A stretch of 64,000 nucleotides of DNA. It comes from Nonomuraea sp. NBC_00507 (GTDB taxonomy: Bacteria > Actinomycetota > Actinomycetes > Streptosporangiales > Streptosporangiaceae). The position numbers were made by a program, and so were the translations under genes. The DNA lies in assembly GCF_036013525.1 (NCBI RefSeq), contig NZ_CP107853.1:10788001-10852000 (forward strand). Direction: 5' to 3'. Below the pieces are notes generated by a model. It ran no database searches. It was given only the letters and a program-made list of their open reading frames with translations, and had not been told where the DNA came from. Within the stretch, counting starts at the first letter, position 1. The number at the start of each line of letters is the position of its first letter. Below, one piece after another: positions 40,877-50,161 of this stretch.

Positions 40877-41632
40877 GTGCTGGCGGTCACCGGGGTATCC
40901 CGCTCCTTCGGGGGCGTCTACGCCGTCCGCGACGTCTCCCTGAGCGTCGCGGACGGCGAGGTCTGCGGCATCATCGGGCCGAACGGGGCCGGCAAGTCCA
41001 CGTTGTTCAACCTGATCACCGGGCATCTGGCGGCCGACCGGGGCGAGATCTCCTTCCTCGGGCACCGGGTGGACCGGCTCGCGCCGCACCGGCGGGCCAG
41101 GCTCGGCATGTCGATCGTCTTCCAGGCGGCCCGCGTGTTCCGCGGCATGACCGTCAGGGAGAACGTCATGGTGGGGATGCACGGGCGTACCGGGGCGGGG
41201 TTCGTGTCGGCGGCGCTGCGGCTGCCCCGGCACCGGCGCGACGAGCGGCTCATCGCGACCGAGTCGGACGCCGCTCTGGAGCGCGTGGGCCTCGCCGAGT
41301 GGGCGGACCGGCCCGCCGACCGGCTCCCCATCGGGCAGCAGCGCGCGTTGCAGCTGGCCCGCGCCCTGTGCGCGCGGCCTCGGCTGCTGCTGCTCGACGA
41401 GCCCGCCTCCGGGCTGCGCGGCCAGGAACGCGAGCGGCTCGCGGCGCTGGTGGAGGAGCTGCGCGCGGGCGGACTGACGATCCTGCTCATCGAGCACGAC
41501 GTCGCCTTCGTGACCCGGCTCGCCGACCGGCTCGTGGTGCTCGACCTCGGCCAGGTCATCGCCGACGGCCCGCCCGCCGAGGTGCGGGCCGACCCGCTGG
41601 TGCTCGCCGCCTACCTCGGACAGGCGTCATGA
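40877..41632 (+). CDS. Branched-chain amino acid-type ABC transporter ATP-binding protein, LivG type
   Basis: This 251-residue ATPase has Walker A GPNGAGKS (near residue 36), a signature region DRLPIGQQRALQLARAL that departs from the usual LSGGQ (here LPIGQ), Walker B LLLLDEPASGL, and the H-loop IEHDVAFV. The GTG start is four bases after the binding-protein stop. Its TGA overlaps the ATG of an 11-codon micro-ORF before LivF. Confidence 0.92.
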   Translation: MLAVTGVSRSFGGVYAVRDVSLSVADGEVCGIIGPNGAGKSTLFNLITGHLAADRGEISFLGHRVDRLAPHRRARLGMSIVFQAARVFRGMTVRENVMVGMHGRTGAGFVSAALRLPRHRRDERLIATESDAALERVGLAEWADRPADRLPIGQQRALQLARALCARPRLLLLDEPASGLRGQERERLAALVEELRAGGLTILLIEHDVAFVTRLADRLVVLDLGQVIADGPPAEVRADPLVLAAYLGQAS

Positions 41633-41664
41633 CCCCCGCCCTCAGCCTCGGGCAGGCGTCATGA
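41629..41664 (+). other. Eleven-codon micro-ORF bridging livG- and livF-type genes
   Basis: An ATG overlapping the LivG stop opens the peptide MTPALSLGQAS, whose TGA overlaps the LivF ATG. The last 17-18 bases duplicate the end of the LivG gene, including its stop-start overlap. It probably arose by a short duplication that preserved translational coupling. A peptide function is not implied. Confidence 0.45.
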
Positions 41665-42320
41665 TCGACGTCAGGGACCTGGTCGTCTCGTACGGCACCG
41701 CGACCGCGCTGGAGCACGTCACGCTGAACGTCGGCAAGGGCGAGATGGTCGCGTTGCTCGGCCCGAACGGCGCCGGCAAGTCGACGCTGGCCAACACGCT
41801 CGCGGGCCTGCTGAAATCCGCTTCCGGGACGGTGGAGATCGGCGGCAGGCTGGCGTTGATCCCGGAGGGCCGCCAGCTATTTCCGGATTTGTCGGTCGCG
41901 GACAATCTGGCGCTGGGCGGCTGGCGCTCCGGCGAGCGCGACCCGTCCTCCGTCTACGACCTGCTGCCCCAGCTGGCTTCGCTGGCGAGGCGGCAGGCGG
42001 GTGTGCTGTCGGGCGGCGAGCAGCAGATGGTCGCGTTCGGCCGCGCCATGATGTCGCGCCCGTCGGTGCTCGTGGTGGATGAGCTGTCCCTGGGGCTCGC
42101 CCCCAATGTCACCGCCGACCTGGCGGGACACCTGGCGGAGCTGAACCGATCGCAGGGCCTGACGGTGCTGCTCATCGAGCAGAACGCGCGGCTGGCCTTC
42201 GACCTGTGCCGGCGGGCTTACGTGCTGGAGTCAGGGCGGGTGGTGGCCGAGGGGGACTCCGCCGACCTGGCCGGCGATCCGAAGGTGGCCGGCGCCTATC
42301 TGGGGGGTGCGATCACATGA
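41661..42320 (+). CDS. Branched-chain amino acid-type ABC transporter ATP-binding protein, LivF type
   Basis: This 219-residue ATPase, slightly short for LivF, has Walker A GPNGAGKS (near residue 35), signature VLSGGEQQMVAFGRAMM, Walker B VLVVDELSLGLAP and H-loop IEQNARLA. Its stop overlaps the LivH-type permease start (ATGA). It pairs with the LivG-type protein to drive import. Confidence 0.92.
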   Translation: MIDVRDLVVSYGTATALEHVTLNVGKGEMVALLGPNGAGKSTLANTLAGLLKSASGTVEIGGRLALIPEGRQLFPDLSVADNLALGGWRSGERDPSSVYDLLPQLASLARRQAGVLSGGEQQMVAFGRAMMSRPSVLVVDELSLGLAPNVTADLAGHLAELNRSQGLTVLLIEQNARLAFDLCRRAYVLESGRVVAEGDSADLAGDPKVAGAYLGGAIT

Positions 42321-43177
42321 GCGCGTTCCTCACATACCTGCTCAATGGGCTGGCGGTCGGGTGCGCGATCGCGCTCATCGCCAGCGGCCTGGTCGTCATC
42401 CATCGGGTCACCGGCGTGGTGAACTTCGCCCAGGGCACCTTCGCCGTGGTGGCCGGGCTGTGCACGTCGTCGCTGCTCGGGCTGGGCTTCCCGCACGGGC
42501 TGAGCGAGGTGACGGCCATCCTGGTCGCGGCGGTGGCGGGGCTGCTGACCGGGCTGGCCGCCATCGGCAAGCCCGGTGTGACCCCGTTGTCGTCGCTGAT
42601 CGTCACGCTCGGCGTCGGCGTGCTCGCCTACGCGGTCGACATCGTGTTGTGGGGAGACCAGCCGCGCTCGGCGCCCGGTCTGGCCGGCTCGGTGACGGTG
42701 GCAGGGGCGCGGATTCAGACGCAGCACCTGCTGGTGATCGCGGTGACGGCCCTGACGTTCGTCGCGCTCGCGCTCTTCTTCGGACGCACCTACCTGGGCA
42801 AGGCACTGACCGCGTGCGCGTCGAACCCCTATGCCGCCCGCGTCGTCGGCATCGACACCCGCCGCATGGGGCTGGTGGCGTTCGCGCTGGGCGGGCTGCT
42901 CGGCGGCCTCGCGGGGGTGCTGGTGACGCCGTTGCGGCCGATCTCGTTCGACACCGACGTCACGCTCATCGTCAACGGCTTCGCCGCGGCCGTCTTCGGC
43001 GCCCTCACCCGGCCGGTGATCACCTTGCTGGGGGCACTGCTGCTGGGCGTGGCCGAGACCATGGCCGCCGGCTACGGCTACGGGTCGCACCAACTGGAGA
43101 TAGCGCTGGGTCTCATGATCATCGTCATGATCGTCCAGGCCGGCCGCCGCACCGCCATCTCCCAGGAGTCCACATGA
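42317..43177 (+). CDS. Branched-chain amino acid-type ABC transporter permease, LivH type
   Basis: This 286-residue membrane protein starts MSAFLTYLLNGLAVGCAIAL with the characteristic VNFAQGTFAVVAG segment of LivH. It has about eight hydrophobic helices and the coupling loop SNPYAARVVGIDTRRMG near residue 180. Both ends overlap neighbouring genes (ATGA). Confidence 0.92.
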   Translation: MSAFLTYLLNGLAVGCAIALIASGLVVIHRVTGVVNFAQGTFAVVAGLCTSSLLGLGFPHGLSEVTAILVAAVAGLLTGLAAIGKPGVTPLSSLIVTLGVGVLAYAVDIVLWGDQPRSAPGLAGSVTVAGARIQTQHLLVIAVTALTFVALALFFGRTYLGKALTACASNPYAARVVGIDTRRMGLVAFALGGLLGGLAGVLVTPLRPISFDTDVTLIVNGFAAAVFGALTRPVITLLGALLLGVAETMAAGYGYGSHQLEIALGLMIIVMIVQAGRRTAISQEST

Positions 43178-44151
43178 TCAGGCTCGTGGCCGGCGTGCTG
43201 GTGGCCGTCGTGACGCTGGCATTGCCCGCGCTGCTGGACGACAGCGCGCTGGCCGTGTACATCCTGCTCGGCCTGGCCGCCATGGTCACGGTCGGGGTGT
43301 CGCTGCTCATGGGGTACGCCGGACAGGTGTCGCTGGGCCAGGGCGCCTTCTACGGCGTCGGCGCCTACACCGCCGCCCTCCTCGCCCTGAGCGGCGTGCC
43401 ACCGCTGGCCGGGCTGATCGCCGCCCCCGTGGCCGCGGCCCTGTTCGCCCTCGTGATCGGCATGCCGCTGCTGCGGTTGCGCGGCCACCACCTGGCGTTC
43501 GCGACCCTGGCCATGCAGCTCATCCTGCTCTCGCTCGCCGGGCAGCTGGAGTTCACCGGCGGGGACATCGGCCTGCAGGCCATCCCGCAGTTCTCGCTCG
43601 GCGGGTTCGAGGCGGGCAGTGCGGCCGCGTACGCGTACCTGACCTGGGGAGGGCTGGCGCTGGTGATGCTGGTGACGCACAACGTCATCACCTCGCGGCC
43701 GGGCCGCGCCCTGCGGGCGCTGGCCACGAGCGAGACCGCCGCCGCGTCGTCCGGCATCCCGGTCGGGCGCTACAAGCTGGTGGTCTTCGCCCTGTCGGCG
43801 GCGTTCGCCGGCCTCGCCGGCGGCATCTACTGCTTCTACACGGGCTACGTGGCGCCGGGCTCGTTCCCTGTGCTGATCTCGATCCAGTACATCGTCATGG
43901 CCGTGGTCGGCGGGCTGGGCACCATCTGGGGAGCCGTGGCCGGGGCTGGGGCGATCACGCTGCTCGTGCAAGGACTCGACGGCCTGGCCAGTCTGCCCGG
44001 GATGCCGTCGTACGCGCCGAGCGTGTTGTCGTACGCGGTGTACGCGCTCGTGCTGATCGTGGTCGTGCTGTTCCTGCCCCACGGCCTGGTGCCGGCCATC
44101 ACCGGCCGCCTGTCACGCAGCCGGGAAGAACCTCCCGTGGAGACCCGCTGA
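43174..44151 (+). CDS. Branched-chain amino acid-type ABC transporter permease, LivM type
   Basis: This 325-residue membrane protein has LLMGYAGQVSLGQGAFYGVG, the LivM counterpart of the LivH motif. It also has a coupling loop (ATSETAAASSGIPVGRYKL) and a glycine-rich GGLGTIWGAVAGA helix. It completes the five-gene importer. The converging P-type ATPase gene ends four bases away. Confidence 0.92.
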   Translation: MIRLVAGVLVAVVTLALPALLDDSALAVYILLGLAAMVTVGVSLLMGYAGQVSLGQGAFYGVGAYTAALLALSGVPPLAGLIAAPVAAALFALVIGMPLLRLRGHHLAFATLAMQLILLSLAGQLEFTGGDIGLQAIPQFSLGGFEAGSAAAYAYLTWGGLALVMLVTHNVITSRPGRALRALATSETAAASSGIPVGRYKLVVFALSAAFAGLAGGIYCFYTGYVAPGSFPVLISIQYIVMAVVGGLGTIWGAVAGAGAITLLVQGLDGLASLPGMPSYAPSVLSYAVYALVLIVVVLFLPHGLVPAITGRLSRSREEPPVETR

Positions 44152-44154
44152 TGA

Positions 44155-47100
44155 CTACTCCGCGGGAGACCGTTCGATCATCGCGGCGAGCAGCGCCGCG
44201 GTGGCCGCGCAGCCCAGGCCGATCCCCCAGCCGAGCGGGCCGACGGGGCGGCAGCCGAAGACCTGGCTGAGACCGGGCGTGGAGACGATCAGCACCAGCG
44301 TGGCCAGGGACAACAGCGCGGCCAGCACCACCACCCGGTCCCGCCCGCCCAGTGCGAGGGTCTGGAGCAGCTGGGCCGCCACCAGGCCGATGAGCCCGAC
44401 CGTGTCGGCCCGGCCCCGCGTCCCGCTCATCCGCGCGAGCAGCCACGCCGCCCCCGCCGCGACGCCCGTGGCCACCGCCCGCAGGTAGATGTCCCTGGTC
44501 AGAGCGGCGCCGAGGGAGACCTCGGGTCCCTCGGCGAGCAGCCGCTCGGGGCTGGCGGCGCTGGGCGGCCGGATGGCCACCGCCATGGCGGGCAGCATGT
44601 CGGTGAGCAGGTTGACCAGCAGGAGCTGGCGGGCGTTCAACGCGGTGCGGCCGGTGAGCAGGCTCGATCCGAGCGTGAAAGCGATCTCCCCGACATTGCC
44701 GCCGAGCAGGATGCCCAGCGCGTCGCGGACGGAGGCCCACATGCCCCGTCCCTCGACGATCGCCTCGATGATCGTCTCGATGCGGTCGTCGAGCATGACG
44801 ATGTCGGCGGCGGCCTTGGTGGCGGGAGCGGCGTGCGAGCCCAGCGACACGCCCACGTCGGCGAGCCGGATCGCGGGCACGTCGTTGGCGCCGTCGCCGG
44901 TGACGGCCACCACCCTGCCCGCCGCGCGCAGCCTGGTGACGATCCGCGCCTTGTGCTCGGGCGTGACCCGGGCGAAGACCGCCACATCCGGCAGCGCCTT
45001 GGCCAGGACCTCGTCGTCCAGCTCCTCCAGCTCGGGGCCGGTCATCACGCGCCGGCCGTCCAGCGCGCCGATCTCCGCCGCGATGGCCTCCGCCGTACTG
45101 GGATGGTCCCCGGTGATCATGACGACCTGTACACCGGCGCGGACGAGCCGCTCCACGCTGCGCTTGGCCGTCGGGCGCACCGGATCGGCCAGCCCGAGGA
45201 ACCCGAGGAAGCACAGGCTCTCGATGCGGGACTCGTCGAGATCGGCACGGCTGGAGGCAGGCCGCTCCGCCACGGCGAGCACCCGGTAACCCCGCAGGGC
45301 GAGCCGGTCCACCTCCTGCTCCAACCGCCGCCTGATCGCAAGGTCCAGCGGCACGATCTGCCCGTTCACCACGACGTTCGTGGACTGGCCGAGCACCACT
45401 TCCGGAGCGCCCTTGACGCTCAGCAGCTGCCCCGACTCGCCGCGGCCGAGGACGGCGTGATAGCCCCGGGCCGGCTCGAAAGGCAGCTCGGCCACGCGGT
45501 GCCAGGTGCGCAGCCCCTCCTGAGGGGTGATGCCCAGCCTCTCGGCACCGTCCACGATCGCGCGGTCCGTGGGGTGCGGGATGGCCCGCCCGCCTCCGAA
45601 GCGCGGCCCCGCACGCAGCGCCGCGCCCACGATCGCCCGCAACTCGGGCGCGGCCTCCTCCACCTCCTGCTCGATCTGGCCGTCCGACACCAGGCGCAGG
45701 CTGATGTGGCCCTCGGTGAGCGTGCCCGTCTTGTCGAAGCAGAGCACGTCCACCCGGCCCAGCGCCTCGATCGTGGACGGGTTGCGGACCAGCGTGTTGC
45801 GGGTCGACAACCGCTTGGCCGAGGCCAGCTCGGCCACGGTGGCGACGAACGGCAACCCTTCGGGAACCGCCGCGACCGCCATGCTCACCGCCGGGGCGAC
45901 GGCTTGGGTCAGCGGCGAGCCGCGCAGCAGCTCGACCAGCATGAGGACCACGCCGGAGCCGACCGCGGCCGGGAGTATCCGCCGGCTCAGCGCGCGCAGC
46001 CGCAGCTCCACGCCGCTCGGCGGCGGCTCCTGACGGGCCAGCCTGGCGGTCCTGCCCGCTTCGGTCGCCTCGCCGGTGGCCACGATCACGGCGAGCCCGT
46101 GCCCGGCCGCGACGGTCGTGCCCTCGTACACCATGGAGGCGCGGTCCGCGACGGCGGGCGCCGCGACGGGCGCCGCGGTCTTGGGCACGAGCTGAGACTC
46201 GCCGGTGAGCGGCGACTCGTCGACCTCGAGCCCGGCCGCCTGGATCAGCCTCCCGTCGGCCGGCACGGCATCGCCCGCCCTGAGCTCGATCACGTCGCCC
46301 GGCACCAGGTCGTCGGCGTATGCGGCCACCTCACCTGCGGCGCGGCGCAGCCGGACCCGGACGGCGGTGGTCTCCGTCAGGCGCCGCAGCGCCCGCCCCA
46401 CGCCCCGCCGCTGGGCGCCGCCGAGCAGGGCGTCCACCACGATCACGCCGGCGATCAGCACAGCGTCGAGCACCGAGCCGAACGCGGCCGACACGCCCGC
46501 TCCCGTGGCCAGCACCGGGGTCAGCGGGTTGGCGAGCTCTCTCACGGTCTCCCCGGCCAGGGACTCCGGGCCGATCTTCACAGGGCGGATCGAGACGGTC
46601 CTGCGGCGCTCCGCCTCGGCCTCGCTCAGGCCGTCCGGCGAGGCCCCGAGCCGGGCCAGGACGTCGCGGACGGCCATGGCGTGCCAGGGCGTGTGGTCGG
46701 CCTGGACCGGCGGCTCCGCCCGCCCTATGCGCCGGCCCGCCCACTCCCCGGTCGCGAGGGCGGCCAGCACGGTCAGGTTGTGGACGAGCTGGGCGCGTCG
46801 AACCGCGGTCGCGGCCGGACCGAGCAACGTCACCCCGGTGCCGGCGATCGACCCGGCGGCCGCCGTCCACACGCCGCGCACACTCGCCCTCCTGGCTGCC
46901 GGCAGGCATTGGAGCAGCAGGTGCACGCCGTCGAGCCCGCCCATGACGTCGGCGTCCCACGGAACTCGCCGTACCCCGTCGAGTACGCCGACGCCCAGGT
47001 CGGCCTGCCGCAACGCGCGCCGCCCGCGCCGCGACACCACGGCCACGCCGTGCCCCTCGGCCTGCAACGCCCGCACCGACGCGGCCAGCCGCGACCCGCC

Positions 47101-48456
47101 GGGCACGACCTCCTCCACCCGCAGCCGCCCGGCCAGTCCCGGATCGGCATCGGCCAGCACCACCCGGCACGTCTGTTGGGGCGCCGCGACCACGGCCTCG
47201 GCAAGGGGATGGAGCTCGCGGGCCAGGCCGACCACGGCGATCGGCACACCGTCCCTGGCCACCGCGACCGGCCGGAGCCCCTGCTCAAGCCACCGCTCGG
47301 GCACGTCCTCCGGCGGCGCGGGCGCCGCGCTCCACCCGTCGCGCCGCCGCCGCGCCGCGGGGTCGGCGAGGTCGAGCAGCGCGTAGAGCCGGGCATGCAG
47401 GTCGTCGAGGTCCGCATCGGGGGCGAGCGGCATGACGCTGTCGATCGTCCACGCTCCTGTGGTGAGCACGGCGGCGTCCAGCACGACGGTGTCGATCCGG
47501 TCCATGCGGCGCAGGGCGTCGCGGTCGAGCACGATCGTGCCACGTCCGGCCAGACAGCGCGCCACGGCGCTGACGAAGGCCTCCCTGCCGAGACTGGCCG
47601 CCTTGGGGATGCCTGAGACCAGCATGGACACGCCCCGCTGGTAGCTGTGGCTGACGATCGTGGTCAGGCCGTGGGCGGCCACCGTCGCGGCGCCGGCCGC
47701 GTCGGCGTAGCGCTCCACGGGGCCGCGCGGCAGCGGCGCCGGACGCGTCGCGGCGGCGGCCCTGGTATGCCGGTACGCGCCCTCCTCGGCGGCGAACTCC
47801 TCCTCACGCCGCTCCCACGCCCGGCGACCGGCGCGCGCGTCGACGTACCGGCCGGCTGCGGCGACGGAGTCGATCAGCAGTGACAGCGGTCGCACCGCCA
47901 GCGTGGCGGAAACGACCCGGCCCGTCGCCAGCATCGTGTCCACGACCGGCTTACCGACGCGTTCCTCCAGCGGGCCGCGGACCCACGGGGTGTGCTCGAT
48001 CAGCGCGAGGACGCTCGGCACCGCCACGGGGAGCCGTGGTGCGCGGGTCAGCGCGCCGGCCATGGCGATCCCGGCGCCGGCGAGGTGCAGGCAGAGGCCG
48101 ACCGCGGCGCGGGCCTGCTGCTCCACGCCGTCGAGCACACGACCGTCCCCCAGCGGCTCGCCGCCCTCGTCGAGCTCCTCCACGACGGCCACGAACTTGT
48201 CCACGTCGGCCGTCTCGTCGCAGGCCACGAACACGCAGCCGAGCGCCCCGTTCACCTCGGCACGCGGCGCTCCCGCCGAGCGCAGCCGCTCTTCGAGAGC
48301 GCGGGCCGGCCGCTCGGTACGCGGCCCGCCGATGTTCCGTAGTTCGATCCGGACCCCGCCTGCACAGGCTCGGACCCGGCGAGCGCGCGGCAGGACGCTT
48401 CGCACGGGTTCGGGGAGCATATTCAGGAGCGTGTCAACGGAGAGCAGACCGGACAA
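44155..48456 (-). CDS. Tandem P-type ATPase: degenerate N-terminal half fused to an active C-terminal cation pump
   Basis: This 1433-residue membrane protein resembles mycobacterial CtpH/CtpI-type ATPases. The C-terminal half (about 620-1433) has TGES (751-754), a P-E-G-L membrane motif (865-868), the phosphorylation site FDKTGTLTEG with Asp908, TGDHPST and GDGAND. The N-terminal half (about 100-580) repeats the layout without membrane-segment motifs intact. Its equivalent of the phosphorylation loop reads VVLDAAVLTTG around Asp327, lacking Lys-Thr-Gly. The start is TTG with GGAGG ten bases upstream. It follows a universal stress protein gene. The transported ion is not evident. Confidence 0.85.
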   Translation of the reverse strand: MSGLLSVDTLLNMLPEPVRSVLPRARRVRACAGGVRIELRNIGGPRTERPARALEERLRSAGAPRAEVNGALGCVFVACDETADVDKFVAVVEELDEGGEPLGDGRVLDGVEQQARAAVGLCLHLAGAGIAMAGALTRAPRLPVAVPSVLALIEHTPWVRGPLEERVGKPVVDTMLATGRVVSATLAVRPLSLLIDSVAAAGRYVDARAGRRAWERREEEFAAEEGAYRHTRAAAATRPAPLPRGPVERYADAAGAATVAAHGLTTIVSHSYQRGVSMLVSGIPKAASLGREAFVSAVARCLAGRGTIVLDRDALRRMDRIDTVVLDAAVLTTGAWTIDSVMPLAPDADLDDLHARLYALLDLADPAARRRRDGWSAAPAPPEDVPERWLEQGLRPVAVARDGVPIAVVGLARELHPLAEAVVAAPQQTCRVVLADADPGLAGRLRVEEVVPGGSRLAASVRALQAEGHGVAVVSRRGRRALRQADLGVGVLDGVRRVPWDADVMGGLDGVHLLLQCLPAARRASVRGVWTAAAGSIAGTGVTLLGPAATAVRRAQLVHNLTVLAALATGEWAGRRIGRAEPPVQADHTPWHAMAVRDVLARLGASPDGLSEAEAERRRTVSIRPVKIGPESLAGETVRELANPLTPVLATGAGVSAAFGSVLDAVLIAGVIVVDALLGGAQRRGVGRALRRLTETTAVRVRLRRAAGEVAAYADDLVPGDVIELRAGDAVPADGRLIQAAGLEVDESPLTGESQLVPKTAAPVAAPAVADRASMVYEGTTVAAGHGLAVIVATGEATEAGRTARLARQEPPPSGVELRLRALSRRILPAAVGSGVVLMLVELLRGSPLTQAVAPAVSMAVAAVPEGLPFVATVAELASAKRLSTRNTLVRNPSTIEALGRVDVLCFDKTGTLTEGHISLRLVSDGQIEQEVEEAAPELRAIVGAALRAGPRFGGGRAIPHPTDRAIVDGAERLGITPQEGLRTWHRVAELPFEPARGYHAVLGRGESGQLLSVKGAPEVVLGQSTNVVVNGQIVPLDLAIRRRLEQEVDRLALRGYRVLAVAERPASSRADLDESRIESLCFLGFLGLADPVRPTAKRSVERLVRAGVQVVMITGDHPSTAEAIAAEIGALDGRRVMTGPELEELDDEVLAKALPDVAVFARVTPEHKARIVTRLRAAGRVVAVTGDGANDVPAIRLADVGVSLGSHAAPATKAAADIVMLDDRIETIIEAIVEGRGMWASVRDALGILLGGNVGEIAFTLGSSLLTGRTALNARQLLLVNLLTDMLPAMAVAIRPPSAASPERLLAEGPEVSLGAALTRDIYLRAVATGVAAGAAWLLARMSGTRGRADTVGLIGLVAAQLLQTLALGGRDRVVVLAALLSLATLVLIVSTPGLSQVFGCRPVGPLGWGIGLGCAATAALLAAMIERSPAE

Positions 48457-48551
48457 CGCCGTGTGACCTCCCGTCCGCGCTACTCGTTCTTGCGTCTCGT
48501 CGTCGTGGTCACGATGATCGTGACGGCGCCGATGAAAGCTATTCAGGTTCC

Positions 48552-49439
48552 TTATCCATCGCCTGACCCCTTATTCCGGGCGGTAGAGATTTGACCGTCT
48601 TTGCGGGCCGTAATCCCCGGCCGCACCACGGCGACCGGGCACCTCAGGTGGTGCAGCACCGCATGGCTGACCGAGCCGAGCACCGCCGAGGCGAAGCCAC
48701 CCAGCCCACGCGAGCCGACCACGACCAGGTCGGCTGTGCCGCCCGCCTCGATCAGGAAGTTGACCGGATGGCCGACCACCGTCTCATCGGTGATCGCGAC
48801 ATCCGGATTCCCGTCGCGCCAGCGGGCCACCCGCTCCTGCGCCGTCTCGGTCTCCTGCTCGTAAGCGTCCTCCAGAAAGCTGCCGTACGCGGCGGCGTAC
48901 GTCGAGACCACCGGGGCCTGCCAGGCATAGATGACGTGCAACGGAACCTCGCGAGCACGCGCCTGCTCGACGGCGTAGCGCATTGCGGCCTCGGAATGCT
49001 GCGAGCCGTCGTATCCGACGACAACCCGTCCGTGCACCACCACCGAAGTCTCGCGTACGACCACCACCGGACCGGCGGCGTGCCCGGCGACGCCCATGCT
49101 GACCGAGCCGACCATCATGCCGGCGAACCCGCCGAGCCCCCGGCTGCCGATCACCACGCTGTCGGCCGAGCGGGACTCGCCGATCAGCGTGTCGACCACG
49201 TTGCCGGACAGCAACTGCGTGGTCACCTCCACGCCGCGGGTCAGGGCGCGAGCCCGGTCGGCCGCCGCGGCCAGCGTTCCCGCACAGTATCGTGTCGTGT
49301 CCACGCGGTAGGGCCAGTCCTCGCACACGTGCAAGATCCGCAGGCTCAGCTCTCTGCGCTGGGCATCGGCCGCCGCCCACTCCACAGCCGCCGTCGCCGG
49401 TGCGGACCCGTCCACGCCGATCACGATGTGTCTGGCCAT
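48552..49439 (-). CDS. Two-domain universal stress protein
   Basis: This 295-residue protein is made of two UspA domains. Each starts with a strand and Asp (HIVIGVDGSAPAT; RVVVGYDGSQHSE) and ends with the ATP-binding G-x-x-G-x9-G-S/T loop (GSRGLGGFAGMMVGSVS; GSRGLGGFASAVLGSVS), so both should bind ATP. GGGAGGTG precedes the ATG at 49439. A longer frame to 49502 is not family-like. It is 96 bases upstream of the tandem P-type ATPase, same strand, a pairing reminiscent of hypoxia/dormancy gene sets in mycobacteria. Confidence 0.92.
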   Translation of the reverse strand: MARHIVIGVDGSAPATAAVEWAAADAQRRELSLRILHVCEDWPYRVDTTRYCAGTLAAAADRARALTRGVEVTTQLLSGNVVDTLIGESRSADSVVIGSRGLGGFAGMMVGSVSMGVAGHAAGPVVVVRETSVVVHGRVVVGYDGSQHSEAAMRYAVEQARAREVPLHVIYAWQAPVVSTYAAAYGSFLEDAYEQETETAQERVARWRDGNPDVAITDETVVGHPVNFLIEAGGTADLVVVGSRGLGGFASAVLGSVSHAVLHHLRCPVAVVRPGITARKDGQISTARNKGSGDG

Positions 49440-49528
49440 CACGCACCTCCCCCGTTCTCCCTCCAGCCTCGCACGACCCCGGCCCACAGAGCGCCCGCGC
49501 ACGCGCTCCTATCAGCGAATGGCCGGGG

Positions 49529-50161
49529 CTAGCCAAGGGGGTAGGTTCGGCCCTCGACGCCCCACTCGCCGAACGGCGGCCGCTCGCCGCGGTCGATCGC
49601 CCGGATGGAGGGGCGGCCGATATGGGCGAAGACCAGCCGCCCCACCTGGAGATCGCGCGCCTGCCGCGCGACCTGGATCACGCTCGCGTGCCCGCCCACA
49701 CCGCCGGCGAAGCGGATCGGCCTGTCCCACCCCGCGGAGTCGGCGAACATCAGGTCCACGCCGGCCGCCCAGGCGGGAAAGACCCAGAACTCCGGCGCCC
49801 AGGCGGCCTGCGCCCGATCCGTGCTGATCAGGTAGCCGTAGGTGGGGTGGGAGGTGTGGCTGACCGGCAGCGGCACGATCTCCACGCCCGCGGCCTCGTA
49901 GACCGCGACCCCGGCGCTCATCCGGAGCCCCCGCGCCGCGTGGCGGATCTGGGGCATCAGCTCGGCGCGTTCATCGCAGACCAGCCAGCCGTCGAGCCGC
50001 TCCCCGCCCGCCGCGTCGCCGCCCCCATCGAGCAGGACCCGGTTGTCCTGCCAGCTGGCCAGCAGCCCGGCGGGGCGGTAGCGCGGGGAGTTCATCGCCC
50101 CCACCCCCACCAGGCTGAGCCTCACGGCCGTCATCCGACGGTCCAGGTCACGTCCCCGCAT
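49529..50161 (-). CDS. Metallo-beta-lactamase-fold protein with altered metal motif
   Basis: This 210-residue protein follows the metallo-beta-lactamase pattern: GVGAMNSPRYRPAGLLASW and VLLDGG at the start, LPVSHTSHPTYGYLI in the middle, LMFADSAG, GGHASVIQVARQARDL and VFAHIGR at the end. At the place where T-H-x-H-x-D-H should follow LDGWLV, the sequence is CDERAEL. Downstream His and Asp ligands remain. It may bind metal differently or be inactive. ATG 50134 (nine residues shorter) is an alternative start. Confidence 0.65.
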   Translation of the reverse strand: MRGRDLDRRMTAVRLSLVGVGAMNSPRYRPAGLLASWQDNRVLLDGGGDAAGGERLDGWLVCDERAELMPQIRHAARGLRMSAGVAVYEAAGVEIVPLPVSHTSHPTYGYLISTDRAQAAWAPEFWVFPAWAAGVDLMFADSAGWDRPIRFAGGVGGHASVIQVARQARDLQVGRLVFAHIGRPSIRAIDRGERPPFGEWGVEGRTYPLG

